DNA from: Phytophthora sp. 'mugwort'
Taxonomy: Eukaryota; Oomycota; Peronosporomycetes; Peronosporales; Peronosporaceae
Direction: 5' to 3'
Assembly: GCA_033558025.1 (NCBI GenBank)
Contig: JAUCEF010000007.1
Span: forward strand, 7,316,001-7,380,000
DNA: 64,000 bases
A program made the translations under genes and the position numbers. How positions within the stretch are numbered: the first letter of the stretch is position 1; each line of letters opens with the position of its first letter. Below are positions 41,717-52,399 of this stretch, piece by piece. Below the pieces are notes generated by a model that was not told the origin of the DNA, made no database searches, and saw only the letters and a list, made by a program, of their open reading frames with translations.

Positions 41717-44290
41717 ATGATTGTACAACGCGAGGAGTCTATCGGACGGTTGCGCCAAGAGCAAGAGTTTCGGCTGGTAGTGAAAGGCGGGAAGAAGCTC
41801 ACTCGAAATGTCGCGGCCCAGCTGCGCAAGAAACTGGATGCTGGACATGGCGCTGGCGGAGCCCAAACATGCAGCTGACGACCGCTGGGAAAGCGCTGTC
41901 TGAATGATTTATTTGGATTTCGCCTGATACTAGTGAAGACGAAGTCACGCACCAGTCCAATAACGCATACAGTGTTCCTGCTTCAGAGGACGAGGAAGCC
42001 GACGAGGGCAATGCGGACGACGACAATGCAGACGACGACGAGAACAAAAGCGACGAAAACGACGCGGTTAGAACAGCGAGATGAAGGACAGTGATGAGGA
42101 AGAGGCAGATGGTGGATGCGATGACAACAGTGATGGAATGGGCGACGATGCAAGCGACGAAAAGGGAGACGACGAGGATGAAAATGACAATGACGGTCTA
42201 ACACAGACATCCCCTCTTATTCCAAAAGTTCACGACCATGTTCAACTCGTGGGAGGAGTTTCATGAAGCTTTTGCCAAGTATCAGAGGCGTTGTTTCAGC
42301 TTTTCTCCAAGCGCACGAGTACTTCTATCGCAGCGCGGAACAACCAAATCAAAAAAGCGGCCGCAGCACTGAAGCGCGCTGGGAAAAGGAAGCGCAAGGG
42401 CGTCTCGTTGGCCCCGGAGGACTGGGAAACATACTCGAAGAGGCTCGTGCGCACGCACGGTCAACCGTTTAGGGCACGCGGGGAAGGAAAACGGAAAAAC
42501 AAGAAGGTGCGCGAAAGGAAGTGTTCAGCCCGTGTCAATTCGCGTGTTACGGAGACGCTGAGCGGGTCTTGGATACTGCGAGTGACAGCTTCTGGAAATC
42601 ATAACCACGACTGAACGAGCACCACTGACACAGCTACGCGGAGAACAGGACTGTGGAGGACCCAAGGTTAAAAAAGTATGTAGCAGTACTGCACAAGGCT
42701 GGTGGGGCATTCTGCAGTATCCCCGAGAGCGAACAGGTAAATCATTGGGTGATATTTTATATATCTTTGCTTAAGTTTAAGTTTGGTGTACGTTCTGTAT
42801 GTATTCGGGGGCTGACTACTTTATATCGATTCTGACTGTTTTCGCTTTGCAGGCAAGAAGAAGACCCTGAAGGATGTCCACAATGCGGTCCAAGAAGTCA
42901 AAATCAAGGAGAAGGCGGGACGGAATGATGCCCAACGAGCTCTGACGGGTTTGGACGAGTTCTGCAAACAAAACGGTGGAAATTCGGCCGATGTGTTGGT
43001 GGACTGTGATTCAAATATCGCGCGCGTCGTGACGTTCCAGACGGCTAGGATGAAGCGTCTATTCACGGCGTTCCCGGAAGTGGTTATGGTGGATTCAACG
43101 CATAGCACCAACGCTAATCGTTATGAGCTATTTAGCTTCGTTGTACACGACGTATTTGGAAAGGTATATCTGTGGAGCTTTTCATGTGATTTAATATATA
43201 TATATCCTAAATCTAACACAACCCATAGGGTCAATATTTTGTCCACCATGCATTTGTTGGGAGCGAGCATAAGGGAAGCCCTCGCCGCGTGATTGAAATT
43301 TCAAGAGGGACAACCCCGAATGGAGAAAACTCCGACTTATCATGACCGACAAGACCATTCGTGAAAAAGCTGTGCTCGCGAGCAGTTCCCCGATGCTCGT
43401 CAGCTTCTGTGTCAATGGTATGTACTGACATGACTGAAGAAATAAGCTGTTCGACCTGCGCCGACGGTTAAGAAGGATGTTAAGGAAATCATGGGCAGTC
43501 TCGTCAACGCGAAAAGCAAACCTGATTACGACGACGCCAAGGCCTGCATGTTGGAACTACTGGGTGGTGAAACCTCCCATCCCCTTTACAGCACTTTTTC
43601 ATGGAAAACTGGGATACTACTTAAGATGAGTCAGTGCTGTACCAGCGAAGACGTACCCCATCTTACAAACAACACGAACAACATGATTGAAGCGAAGTGG
43701 GACAAGATGAAGGATGTGATCAATGACTCGTTTACCATTGACCAAGTCTTGTCGACCCTCATTACGCTACAGGCGTACGCTGAAGAGCAGAATCTCGTCG
43801 AGTGTCATCGCGTTAGAGGTCGTCCGTGCGATCCGAGTGAAGATCCTGAGTTGGCGTCACTGGCGGGACAGATGAGCGAATTTGCATTCAATTTGCTATC
43901 GAAACAGTATGCACTGGCAACAGCAGCTTTGCAGATTACATCGTTGAGCTTGGAGCGTCAGGCAAGGCTACCGTAATGAGTCTGAATACAGGAAACTCGT
44001 TGACGTCCACGTACCAGAAAGTCTAACACTTTGGTCTAATTTCGGTATTCTGTGTATACTGTGTATGTTTCTAACTTGCATGTTTCTTGTGTCCCTTACA
44101 GCTCAGCGATTGCATGTGTGCGTTCAGGAAAACCTGCTTGCTGCCTTGCCGCCATATCATGCACATCAGAATGGAGTGCAGCTACGAGACTGCAGCGGGA
44201 CTGCGTAGCGTAGTGCGTCAAAGGAAGACGTATGGCTCCCGAATCTTAGCTGTGGTTATCCTAACCCCTAAGGTATCCACAGAGGCTTAG
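41717..44290 (+). pseudogene. MULE transposase with SWIM zinc finger, decayed
   Basis: Remains of a Mutator-like (ZSWIM3-type) transposase. Order: possible N-terminal coding at 41717; a Lys/Arg-rich DNA-binding region (ETYSKRLVRTHGQPFRARG, CSARVNSRV, ASGNHNHD) at 42291-42614; an intron-like GTAAAT...TTTGCAG at about 42737-42853; the catalytic core start FPEVVMVDSTHSTNANRYE at about 43070 (D-S-T-H contains the first catalytic Asp) continuing over a second intron-like gap into QYFVHHAFVGSEHKG; then 43491-43976 (helical); then a SWIM finger, CMCAFRKTCLLPCRHIMH, at about 44110. Frameshifts and a stop near 43290 break it. Confidence 0.78.
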
Positions 44291-45689
44291 ATCACTCTAG
44301 TTATATCATTATACCACTAGAGACTCAAAGAGTCAGTATTCCTAAACCTAGGGCAATACTCTCTTTGATGCTAAAACTGAACTGCTATTTGTTTGCTTAT
44401 CTGCGGCAAAGCCGCCTGTGGTGTAAATGTATGAATCTACCTATCTACCATAGTTTAACCTAGTCAAATGCATATCGTGTGGCCCTGTGTCCACGTACTG
44501 AATCCCGTTAATCTAAGTGGTATCATGTACCACTTACTATAAGGTGACACATATCACAGCTACACTCGTGTTACCTTCGTGTAACCCCCGTTACAGAGAC
44601 AGTGGTTCCTCCATTTCCAGCGAGATGGCTTGTATACAGCCTTGTGAACAACATTAAGCACGGTGACCTGTGTGCAGGTGGACTCAAACAGAATATGTGT
44701 CCTCCACTACCCAAGGCGAGCGCGCTTTCAGGGACTGATATGTACATCGAGACCAAAACCTTAACCGAGAGAACTATTGGCAGAATGGCGCTGCAGTCTA
44801 CCCCTACTATCGAGTTGCGCATCAGTGGCTTGAAGATTTTTACGATGCACTTAACAAGATAATGTCGTCGACTTCGCCGAAAAACGCGTTGCGTCCTTCG
44901 TCGACAATCCAGTCTTCACCGGACTGTCGCAAGTGGCGTCCGTTGGAGAGGCTAGAGTATCCCAAATGTCGTTTGCTTATGAGCCCTCTCCCCCGCTCGC
45001 TCCAGAGATTGTTTTGGCTAACGCGAAGCAGAATTTCTATGTCGACGTTGAAGTTGGCAAAACAGATCTTGATGCAACGGGGAGTAGCAGACCAGATGTC
45101 GAGGTTGGCATTGCACTTACTGAAGCTAAAGCCGACACCAATGTCAGTAGCGATGAAGTCACGCAACCTCACGGTGCGAACAAGGAATTGGATGGTAAAC
45201 AGAAAACTACCAAAGGTACACACAAAACAAACATAAGTGGGATGATCAGGTTATGTGGCAGTTTTCGGAGAGTCTCTCGCTTCGTGGCATGACCAAGGCA
45301 CAAAAGAAGAAAAGCGAAGGCCATACAAGAACAGAAGCGGGGGTTGGAACTTGCAGAAAAGTCCGTTGGGGAAAAATATCCAAGGCATGCACTCTTGAAG
45401 ACGTTGCCGTTGTACTCGACGGCCCATACAGCATGCTTCATGCTAAACCAATTGTCGACGCGCTGATGTTGCCTTTCGTCGACAAAAGTTGAAGTGCGTA
45501 CCTTCAGCCCCGGTCAAAGCGTCCCACTGGTCAAGACGATCCACAACTCGACAAACTCATGGAGAGGATCAACGCTATTAAGTTACATCAGAATATCGAC
45601 CGCTAGTGTACTGGTCTGACTACGGATACGCTACATTCAACCAGCTCGACGCAATGGTAGATATTATCGAAAGCGCGCGACTACTTCTG
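44291..45689 (+). other. Degenerate coding traces between MULE and Ulp1-like relic
   Basis: Short plus-strand frames with protein-like composition (AAVYPYYRVAHQWLEDFYDA near 44800; VWQFSESLSLRGMTKAQKK-like near 45255; LEDVAVVLDGPYSMLHAKPI near 45400). No family recognised. They lie in the same orientation as the flanking relics and may be the N-terminal part of the Ulp1-bearing protein. Confidence 0.4.
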
Positions 45690-46376
45690 GCTGGTGATGC
45701 GCACAACTGCATGGCTTGATCAAGTGGAATGGAACGTGGGTGATCTTTTCGAGATCCATTCCAAGATACTCGCGGCGTTATTAAGGTATTCATGGCTCTC
45801 ATTATTTGGGCATAATGGACTGATGACTAACAATGGTTTCTGTGTTGTATTGCAGTCAGAGTACAAAGGCTATGTAGAAAATCTTAATTTGCGAGCGACT
45901 CAAGTTGGCAAAGAATGTGTACCTGGCCACAAGCTTTTGGACTTTCGTGAAAACCTTTGGCTGCACTCTACGTGTATTCTGATGTCATTGTTAGCGCTTA
46001 TGGATGAATATGCGGACGTTACAATTGTGGACCCTAGCTATCATGGGTCGTAGCAGAAACGACGGGTTGCAGGAGGATTCGGTGCTAGCAACCCCATTTC
46101 CAACGCGTGGCTGGAATATTCAACATAGATCTTCATTGCGTTGCTTTCGTGGTGAAGAAGGAGGATAAAGTGTGCTACATGTTCGATCCGCTTCAATCCC
46201 ATAATAACTACAGGACTATTGAAAAAAAAAGCATGCGCAAGGTGGTTGAGAAGGTGCTGAACCTGGAGGGACAGTTGGAGTACAAGGTGATCAATTGGTG
46301 CACTCAGCAGGATGGAAGCTCGTGTAGAGTATGGTGCATCGCGATTATTGAGATGCTGCTTGCAAGGGCATTGTGA
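45690..46376 (+). pseudogene. Ulp1-like C48 cysteine protease relic
   Basis: Fold of SUMO-type proteases. The first block (45694-46053) contains an intron-like GTATTC...TTGCAG (about 45786-45854) and LWLHSTCILMSLLAL. The second (46107-46376) holds the catalytic triad pattern: His in LHCVAFVV, Asp in MFDPLQSH, and Gln...Cys in TQQDGSSCRVWC. The usual SCGVWC reads SCRVWC, replacing the Gly after the nucleophile. A frameshift at about 46050 separates the blocks. Ulp1-like proteases are carried by some MULE and other DNA transposons, which fits this context better than a host desumoylase. Confidence 0.65.
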
Positions 46377-46809
46377 GACGACTGCATCTACAGGTTGCGA
46401 CGTATCTGCGTCTGCGCTATCTATATCTGTCTGTTGACGAAGCCAACGGATGGGTAAGGTACCAAAAAGTGATAGCAACGATGAACAGGCAGATAAGACA
46501 TTTGAATGCATTTGAATGCATGTCAGTTTATCACCGAAAAACATACACAGATTGGTTTTGGTGTTACCAAATATACCTAAAATACACACGCTAAGTCCCA
46601 CATTTCCCGAATTTAGACTTGTCAATAAAAGATAGAGTCATTTGGTGTGCAAGCTCCCACACCAAAATCGAAGATAAAATAATATACGTAAATGTTGATG
46701 GGCAATGTTATCCCAGCTGTGTGAACTTGAGCCAAAATCAGTACAGCATTATTGGTATATGTCAAATAATGTCCGTCTACTTTCTGTGGTAGTAGCATCG
46801 TCCGATTTA

Positions 46810-46904
46810 TGCGGGCTCCGATCTGACAACTGTGATAATTCTGATAATTAAAATCAGAGGTGGGGGATTATTAGAGGGATGGGACACAATCTCAGGTTTT
46901 ACAG
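46810..46904. mobile_element. Right end of a CTGTAAAACCTG-family MITE
   Basis: Ends CAGGTTTTACAG followed by TA (46905-46906). The preceding 90 bp, reverse-complemented, match the left part of the MITE at 17072 (AATTATCAGA, CAGATCGGAGCC, GCATAAAT). The other end was not found. Confidence 0.65.
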
Positions 46905-46959
46905 TATATTAGTATGACCTTGATCTGTACGATCCACCAAAAGTAGTATGAAATTTAGT

Positions 46960-49216
46960 ATTTACTGCTGCGATTCAGGTCTACACGAGTGCCTCCCCAA
47001 CCACGTCCATCGTCGTTGTTGACTCCTGGTCATTCGACGAATCTTCGTTCTTGTCGTCGTTATCCTGATAACCTGCAAATTCCAACGAATACTTTTTGAT
47101 GATCTCCCGCAAGTGTGGGAAGACTTACTCTGTGGTCCAGAATCCATCAACACCCAATGACATAACGCAGCGCATCATAGCTTTTCGAGCGTAGTTGATA
47201 CCGTTTTTTATCGCATTTTTGGTTATTCTTCAACTTACCAGAATAAGATCCGTCCCTGCGCGACTTGTTTTGCCACTCGCCTCCTTCTGTCAGGTTGATC
47301 TTCTTTTCATTCCACATACGGGACCACACGTTTTTGATTTTCGTGATCACGAAGGAGTCCGCGGGCTGACAAAGGTCGGTGGCGTGCGGCGTTTGTTGGC
47401 AAAAATCGTAGCGTGGAGTTCAAGAGCTATGGAACGCACTCGGACTCATCTAGATGACCTGAGCAGTTGTCTAAGAACACCGCCTTCTTGCGGCCTCGAG
47501 GATTGAAAGCCATCGCCCGCCCTTCGTTAAGATACTCGCGAAACAACCTCTGATCCATCCAAACCTTGGGTCCCTGTGGTAACAAACGCCATCCATATTT
47601 TCAGCTACATCCCGAATAAGATAGCTCCGGGTAGTGTTTGTGAAAATCATCATCGACGAGTGTATGTACCCGCTGGCTCCGCCAGAGATACGAACAACCA
47701 TTGTCATACTCTCCCCCCCGGAGACGACATCAGCATACTTCACTTGCTTTTCTCCACAAACTGGAGTGTGTTCCCATTATCGAGTCGATGACAAAGTGCG
47801 TTTCATCGATGTTTTCACAGTGTTCTCATTAAGAATCCCGCTGAGGAAGTCGCGTTTCAGCTGACCCAGGTGCTCAGCAATCTCACGCTCAATCTGTGCT
47901 TGCTTTTCTTCACTGAACTGACGTTTTCCAGCGTATGCTCGAAGTACGATCCGATGATTCTCCATGAACACCCGCACCCATTTCGGAGTAATTTTCGACA
48001 CTAGAAGATCGCCATTTCACATCTGAAGAATTGACATCGAATGGGGCCGATGGGTTGCGAACTGTTTGACAGCAACTTGCAGGAGTAACGCGGCATCGAA
48101 CTTCGGTCCTGCCTTTCGCAGGCGATCGAGAGCTTTGGATACAGCCATGTCACCAATTTACTAGGCGGACGTCCTCTGCCTTGAAGCCACTTGCGGTTGG
48201 TTCAAACACGACAATGCTTCCGACGCCCTGAAATGACTGTGACCCACGCGCTCTTTGCATAATCGTCTCTCGTTTACGCCGCCAGTAAAAGGTTTTCACT
48301 ATATTGGCCTGACGGGTACGAGATATGAAAATAGTCCGAACTTGTCGACTGCCTTTGAGTTAAGCAGCTTATCTCTGTGCGTGTCCACAGTCTTCACCAT
48401 CCGCCTGATCATCTGTCGACGTTGAGTTATGCTGATCACTACCTGAAATGTTAGAGCGATCGAAAGGCTTGACACATGCTTGCTGTATGCAGTCGAGGGG
48501 GCAACAGACTCAACTCCTGTGGCCTTAGCAGCAGTAGACGAATTCGGCGATCCCACGTCAGTCACGGATGATGGAGCAGCATTGTCGCGAGAGCTGCACT
48601 CTTTCCGTTTAGCCGCTGCTATTTTCTCTGCTCGTGCAAATGCGACCATAATCAGAAAAAGTCGAAGCGGCGCGAGCCTTTTGCTAACTTGCGTTTTAGT
48701 GGGAGCGGGCAGAGGTTGCTCATGATCCACCTTAGTCGAAGCACACTTGTCACCAGCGGGGAAGGTTTCAGATGTGCGGGTGCTCGAGCTGCAGCGAGGG
48801 CACTGAATTGCCTGACCATAGCCTTCCGCTTCGACAGGAGCGCCGCAAAACGAGTGCAACGATGCATTGGAGCCCGGGCATTGATGCACACTTCCCACAT
48901 TCTCTCCACACTCACCGCATGGAGACTTGTTGTTGGTGGATGTGTGCATCTGGTGCGTTAGCTGCATTCGTTCAAATTGCAAAGTGAGTTCATTTTTCCT
49001 AAACACTAACGAACGTCGTCTATACCAGGTCAGATTAAGGAGATACAATCTAGTAACAGTGCGGTTGCCGTTGCAGGGTTTGCTGTACAGGTCATGCAGT
49101 TCATTCATCTGCGAGGTTAATATATTTTTATGATAATATGGGTCTGAGTCGTGTAATATAGGCAATTGGGCAAAAAAAGAAATATAGGCAACCGCCTGTT
49201 CATCCATACGGCACAC
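46960..49216 (-). pseudogene. Second pogo-like transposase relic with Cys-rich N-terminus
   Basis: Minus strand. The long frame 49216-48299 encodes a Cys/His-rich module (CGECGENVGSVHQC, LHSFCG, IQCPRC) and a Ser-rich linker. Downstream, in broken frames, is a DDE core: ENIDETHFVID at about 47805, YADVVSGGESMTMVVRISGG at about 47735, and LDNCSGH at 47454-47474 with the second catalytic Asp. This arrangement (zinc-binding head followed by a DDE-superfamily endonuclease) is typical of oomycete pogo-like elements. Multiple stops lie between 48000 and 47000, and the 3' end fades out near 46960. Confidence 0.72.
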
Positions 49217-49254
49217 CCTCTACCCAAACGAACTGTTGAAAGAAATAACTATCC

Positions 49255-49370
49255 TTTGCGTTTTCTTCCATCTGGTGCCGAATAATCATCACACGTAGGG
49301 ACTCGAACTCAGGTCATGGGAGTGGACGGGCAGAAACCAAACCACTTTACCAACTTAAGCCCGATGTAGC
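49255..49370 (-). mobile_element. tRNA-derived SINE head (candidate)
   Basis: The minus strand has a B-box-like GAGTTCGAGTCCC (49298-49310) and, about 35 bp upstream in its own direction, an A-box-like TTAAGTTGGTAAAG (49345-49358), the internal RNA polymerase III promoter spacing of a tRNA. Acceptor and T stems do not pair well and there is no anticodon arm I can fold with confidence, so a tRNA-related SINE is likelier than a functional tRNA. Confidence 0.5.
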
Positions 49371-49506
49371 ACAGACTAATTATGAACATGTGTGCTGAGA
49401 CTAATTTTGAACTCGCCCGATCTTGGCCACCGTAATTAGTCTGAATCAGACTAGTACAGATCCCAGGCTAATTTTGAATGCACACTATTTGCTGTAACCA
49501 CTATGC

Positions 49507-50035
49507 AGCAGCCGCGGTATCGGCTTTGCGTTCGCGCAATACTACACCAAGAAAGGCTGGAACATCATCGACACAGATCGCAACGTGGACATCGCCGAGG
49601 AACTCAAGGACATCAAGCCCAGAAAGGTCCTTGAGCTTGATACGGGAGACGAACAGTCGATCCCGGCAGCGGCCAAGGCGGTCGAAGGTGTGGCTGTCGT
49701 TCTTCCATTAATACCAGCGGCATCTCCATCGGCGGTGGCCTGAATGTAACCACGAAGGAGGACATGATGTGCCAATTCGATATCAGCACAATGGGCGTTT
49801 TCTCATGGCGCGCTTGCTGCCCAACCTGCGCCTCGCGGTGCTCTCTCGCAGCCGGGCCTTCGTAGTCTCGCCGATAGCGGCTCAGGCGGCTCGCACTATA
49901 CCGAGCGTCCAAGGCGGCGCTTAGCATGGTCAAGCAAAATCTGGCTGTGGATCTTCAGTCCGAGAAGATAGACCGCCTGCTGCCATACGCGGACTTCACC
50001 AATACGGCCATCGTTAACTACTCGGGCGTCGTCTC
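49507..50035 (+). pseudogene. SDR gene relic, 5' part
   Basis: Short-chain dehydrogenase/reductase remains: GIGFAFAQYYTKKGWNIID (cofactor loop), KVLELDTGDEQSI, then frameshifts near 49700 and 49785, MARLLPNLRLAVL-like, RASKAALSM in a shifted frame at 49902-49928 (keeps the active-site Lys), and AVDL onward to NYSGVVS. The beginning of the gene is missing. The frame is interrupted at 50035 by the Copia element; its end resumes at 56776. It is a paralogue of the SDR half of the gene at 58157. Confidence 0.8.
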
Positions 50036-50566
50036 TGTGAGGCATAAGCATGCTACGCGCTCTGATGTGGTACCTCGTGCTGCTACCGTCTACCGCCTTG
50101 TTTTACGCTGCTGCTCGGCGTCAACAGCTCATCATGAGATGCTGCGCGTCTATGGATTGGTAAGGCCAGCGGCCTTCCATGGTTTAGCGGAGTGCTTGCC
50201 ACTCGTGGCGCCAACAACTGCTATGACTACGAGACGCTGCGCGTAAATGGGTTGGTGAGGCCCGCGACCTTTCATGGTTGGGCGGAGTGCTTGCTGCTCG
50301 TGTGCGAGCTATCTTACTGTGCTTTGTATACATATTTATATGTGCTAATACATTTTTGCTCGGACGACGAAGCCTGGACGGAGAATCAACCAGTTTGTAA
50401 TGTGTTTTGCCTGGCGCAGGGCACTATCGCTGCCCCTCCTGAACGTCCGTGCTTCGTCCGTCCTGCTGCGGTATTTGACCAGCACTCACATGTTGCTTAT
50501 TTTCCTACGTTTACACTCTTACTCCTATATGCGGCTAAGGAGTGCAGACACTGCCGACAGCCCACT
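50036..50566 (+). repeat. 5' LTR of the Copia element
   Basis: Starts TGTGAGGCATAAG directly after the GTCTC duplication. It shares with the right LTR long near-identical stretches (for example from CTGCTGCTCGGCGTCAACAG, and CGGACGAC). The right end is blurred by substitutions next to the primer site; 50566 is approximate. Confidence 0.85.
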
Positions 50567-51281
50567 GGGTATGAGCCCAACAAGGATTGGCCTTTAAGGC
50601 GAAGAACCAAACGCAACTACAGGGGCAGGATGCTGCGCCTCGAGTGAAGGACCATTTGTCTTCACCTCGCCGCCTCAAATCATTGCTCGTTTTCATCTAG
50701 CATTGGACCGAATCGAGCAACAGTGCAGAAGTTCGAGAGGACCCGAACCCGCAAACCGAGGACCCGTTGCAGAGCCATTCTGCAAATAGAGACGACCCAC
50801 CCCCTTCGTCATCCTCAAACGGAGATTCGAGCCCGAGCAGTCACCACATCAGCGCAGAAGTTTGAATACGAGTGAGCAGGGTGACCGAGGTATGACAGGG
50901 CACTACGATGACAATGAGTTGGTGGTCTTCACCAGGAGCTTGCTGAATGTAAAAGAGCACGCTCCCGAAGTTCGCGACCAGGGCTGACTACAAGGGCTGG
51001 CTAGATGAAACCGAGCTGAGTTTTGGAAATCGCATGCTGGATAGTATTACCTTTGGTGGAGAGACGCGGGATGGCAATAAAGCCCTGCGCAGACCCAAGT
51101 ATGCTGACTGGTACACTCAGCGGAAGAAACTAGACTCCTCAGCGATTGTGCTGCCGCTGTCGTCGGACCTGCGGACGATGGTCAGAACGATGAGCTGAAT
51201 GATGAAATCGGGTCACCTTCCTTACTGTTAAAAAGGATTCGTGATCATTTTGATGCTGGCCGAGGTATCAACATAGTCTAT

Positions 51282-51860
51282 TTGAAGCGTGCGCTTCTGA
51301 ACCGCGAGATGCAGCCTGGAGAAACAGTTGACCAGCACACTCATGGCATCGAGAGACTCGTGCGCCGTCTCCGCGAAGAACAACCTAAGCATGACAAGCT
51401 ACCTGAATGGGAACATGCAGACATCCTACTGTCGAATGTGAACCTGGTATTTGAAGAAACTGCGCAGAAGGATATCTGGTGTAGCAAGCATGGCCGTACG
51501 TCGCTGACTGTGCAGGACGCGATGACAACGCTATATGCAGTTGAGCAGTCCAGAAACCAACTATTTCAAGTGAGCGATAAAGGTACTGGGGCAAGTGCAG
51601 CCCATGGACTAGGAGTCAACAATGTAAGCTCGAAGGAGGTGAAAAGAAGAAGTGAAAGAAGTATTTTACCTCAAAAGACCGACGATCTACGCCAGCAAAA
51701 GAACAAGTACAAATGCGCGAACTACAACATGCCCGACCATTGGTGTGCTGAATGTACTGTGACGCGATTACGTCCAGAACTTAGCAGCAAGGGATGGCTA
51801 GAGAACCTGAACGCAAGCGTAGGGGGCTGTCTCAACCAACGGCATAGATTAATCTGGTGA
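51282..51860 (+). pseudogene. Copia gag region
   Basis: 192 codons of a Copia-type gag: ETVDQHTHGIERLVRRLREE, LLSNVNLVFEET, then a degenerate zinc knuckle, KCANYNMPDHWCAEC, in which one Cys is Tyr. Gag coding begins upstream, near 50900, in other frames. Confidence 0.7.
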
Positions 51861-52399
51861 CTACGACATAGACTGAACACGCAACGGTTAACGATGAATC
51901 CAAAAGGACGGTGCAGCTACATCGACGTCAGGCAATGACAACTCAAGTGGACTTGTGGTCTCAGGACAGAATATCACTTGAAGTTATTCGTGAATTTATT
52001 ACACGGTCGCCACAGCAACTACAACAGGATTTACGTGGTGGGTTGGAGTGCAGTGCTGCATCCAATGCTCAACGGCCGACTAAGACCGTCCGAACGGAGT
52101 CGTGCAGTGCGCGCCAAAATGCTGCTTTTCGTCAGATGCGTGGCGATGCACAACGTGGAGGGACATGTAGGCGAAACAAAGTGCTGATACCATCGGAAGT
52201 TGGGTTGTTTACTGTGCCACTGGGCGCTATGGCAATCCATGTGTGCCGACAGGGCAGTCAAGAATCACGTACACAAGTAAACGAACACCGTCCATTTGCT
52301 AATGCTCCGTCAAGCCTGGGTGGCACATCGCGGCAGTGAAGTCCCGTCGTATGATCAACGTAGGCACGATGAAGGACCGCGACCACCACCACCACCACC

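Noticed and set aside
45690..46376. Host SUMO protease gene
   Set aside because: The frame is broken, the Gly after the nucleophilic Cys is Arg, and it is surrounded by transposon relics.
49298..49358. Functional tRNA gene on the minus strand
   Set aside because: A and B boxes are present but the acceptor and T stems do not pair and no anticodon arm is evident; a SINE head is more likely.
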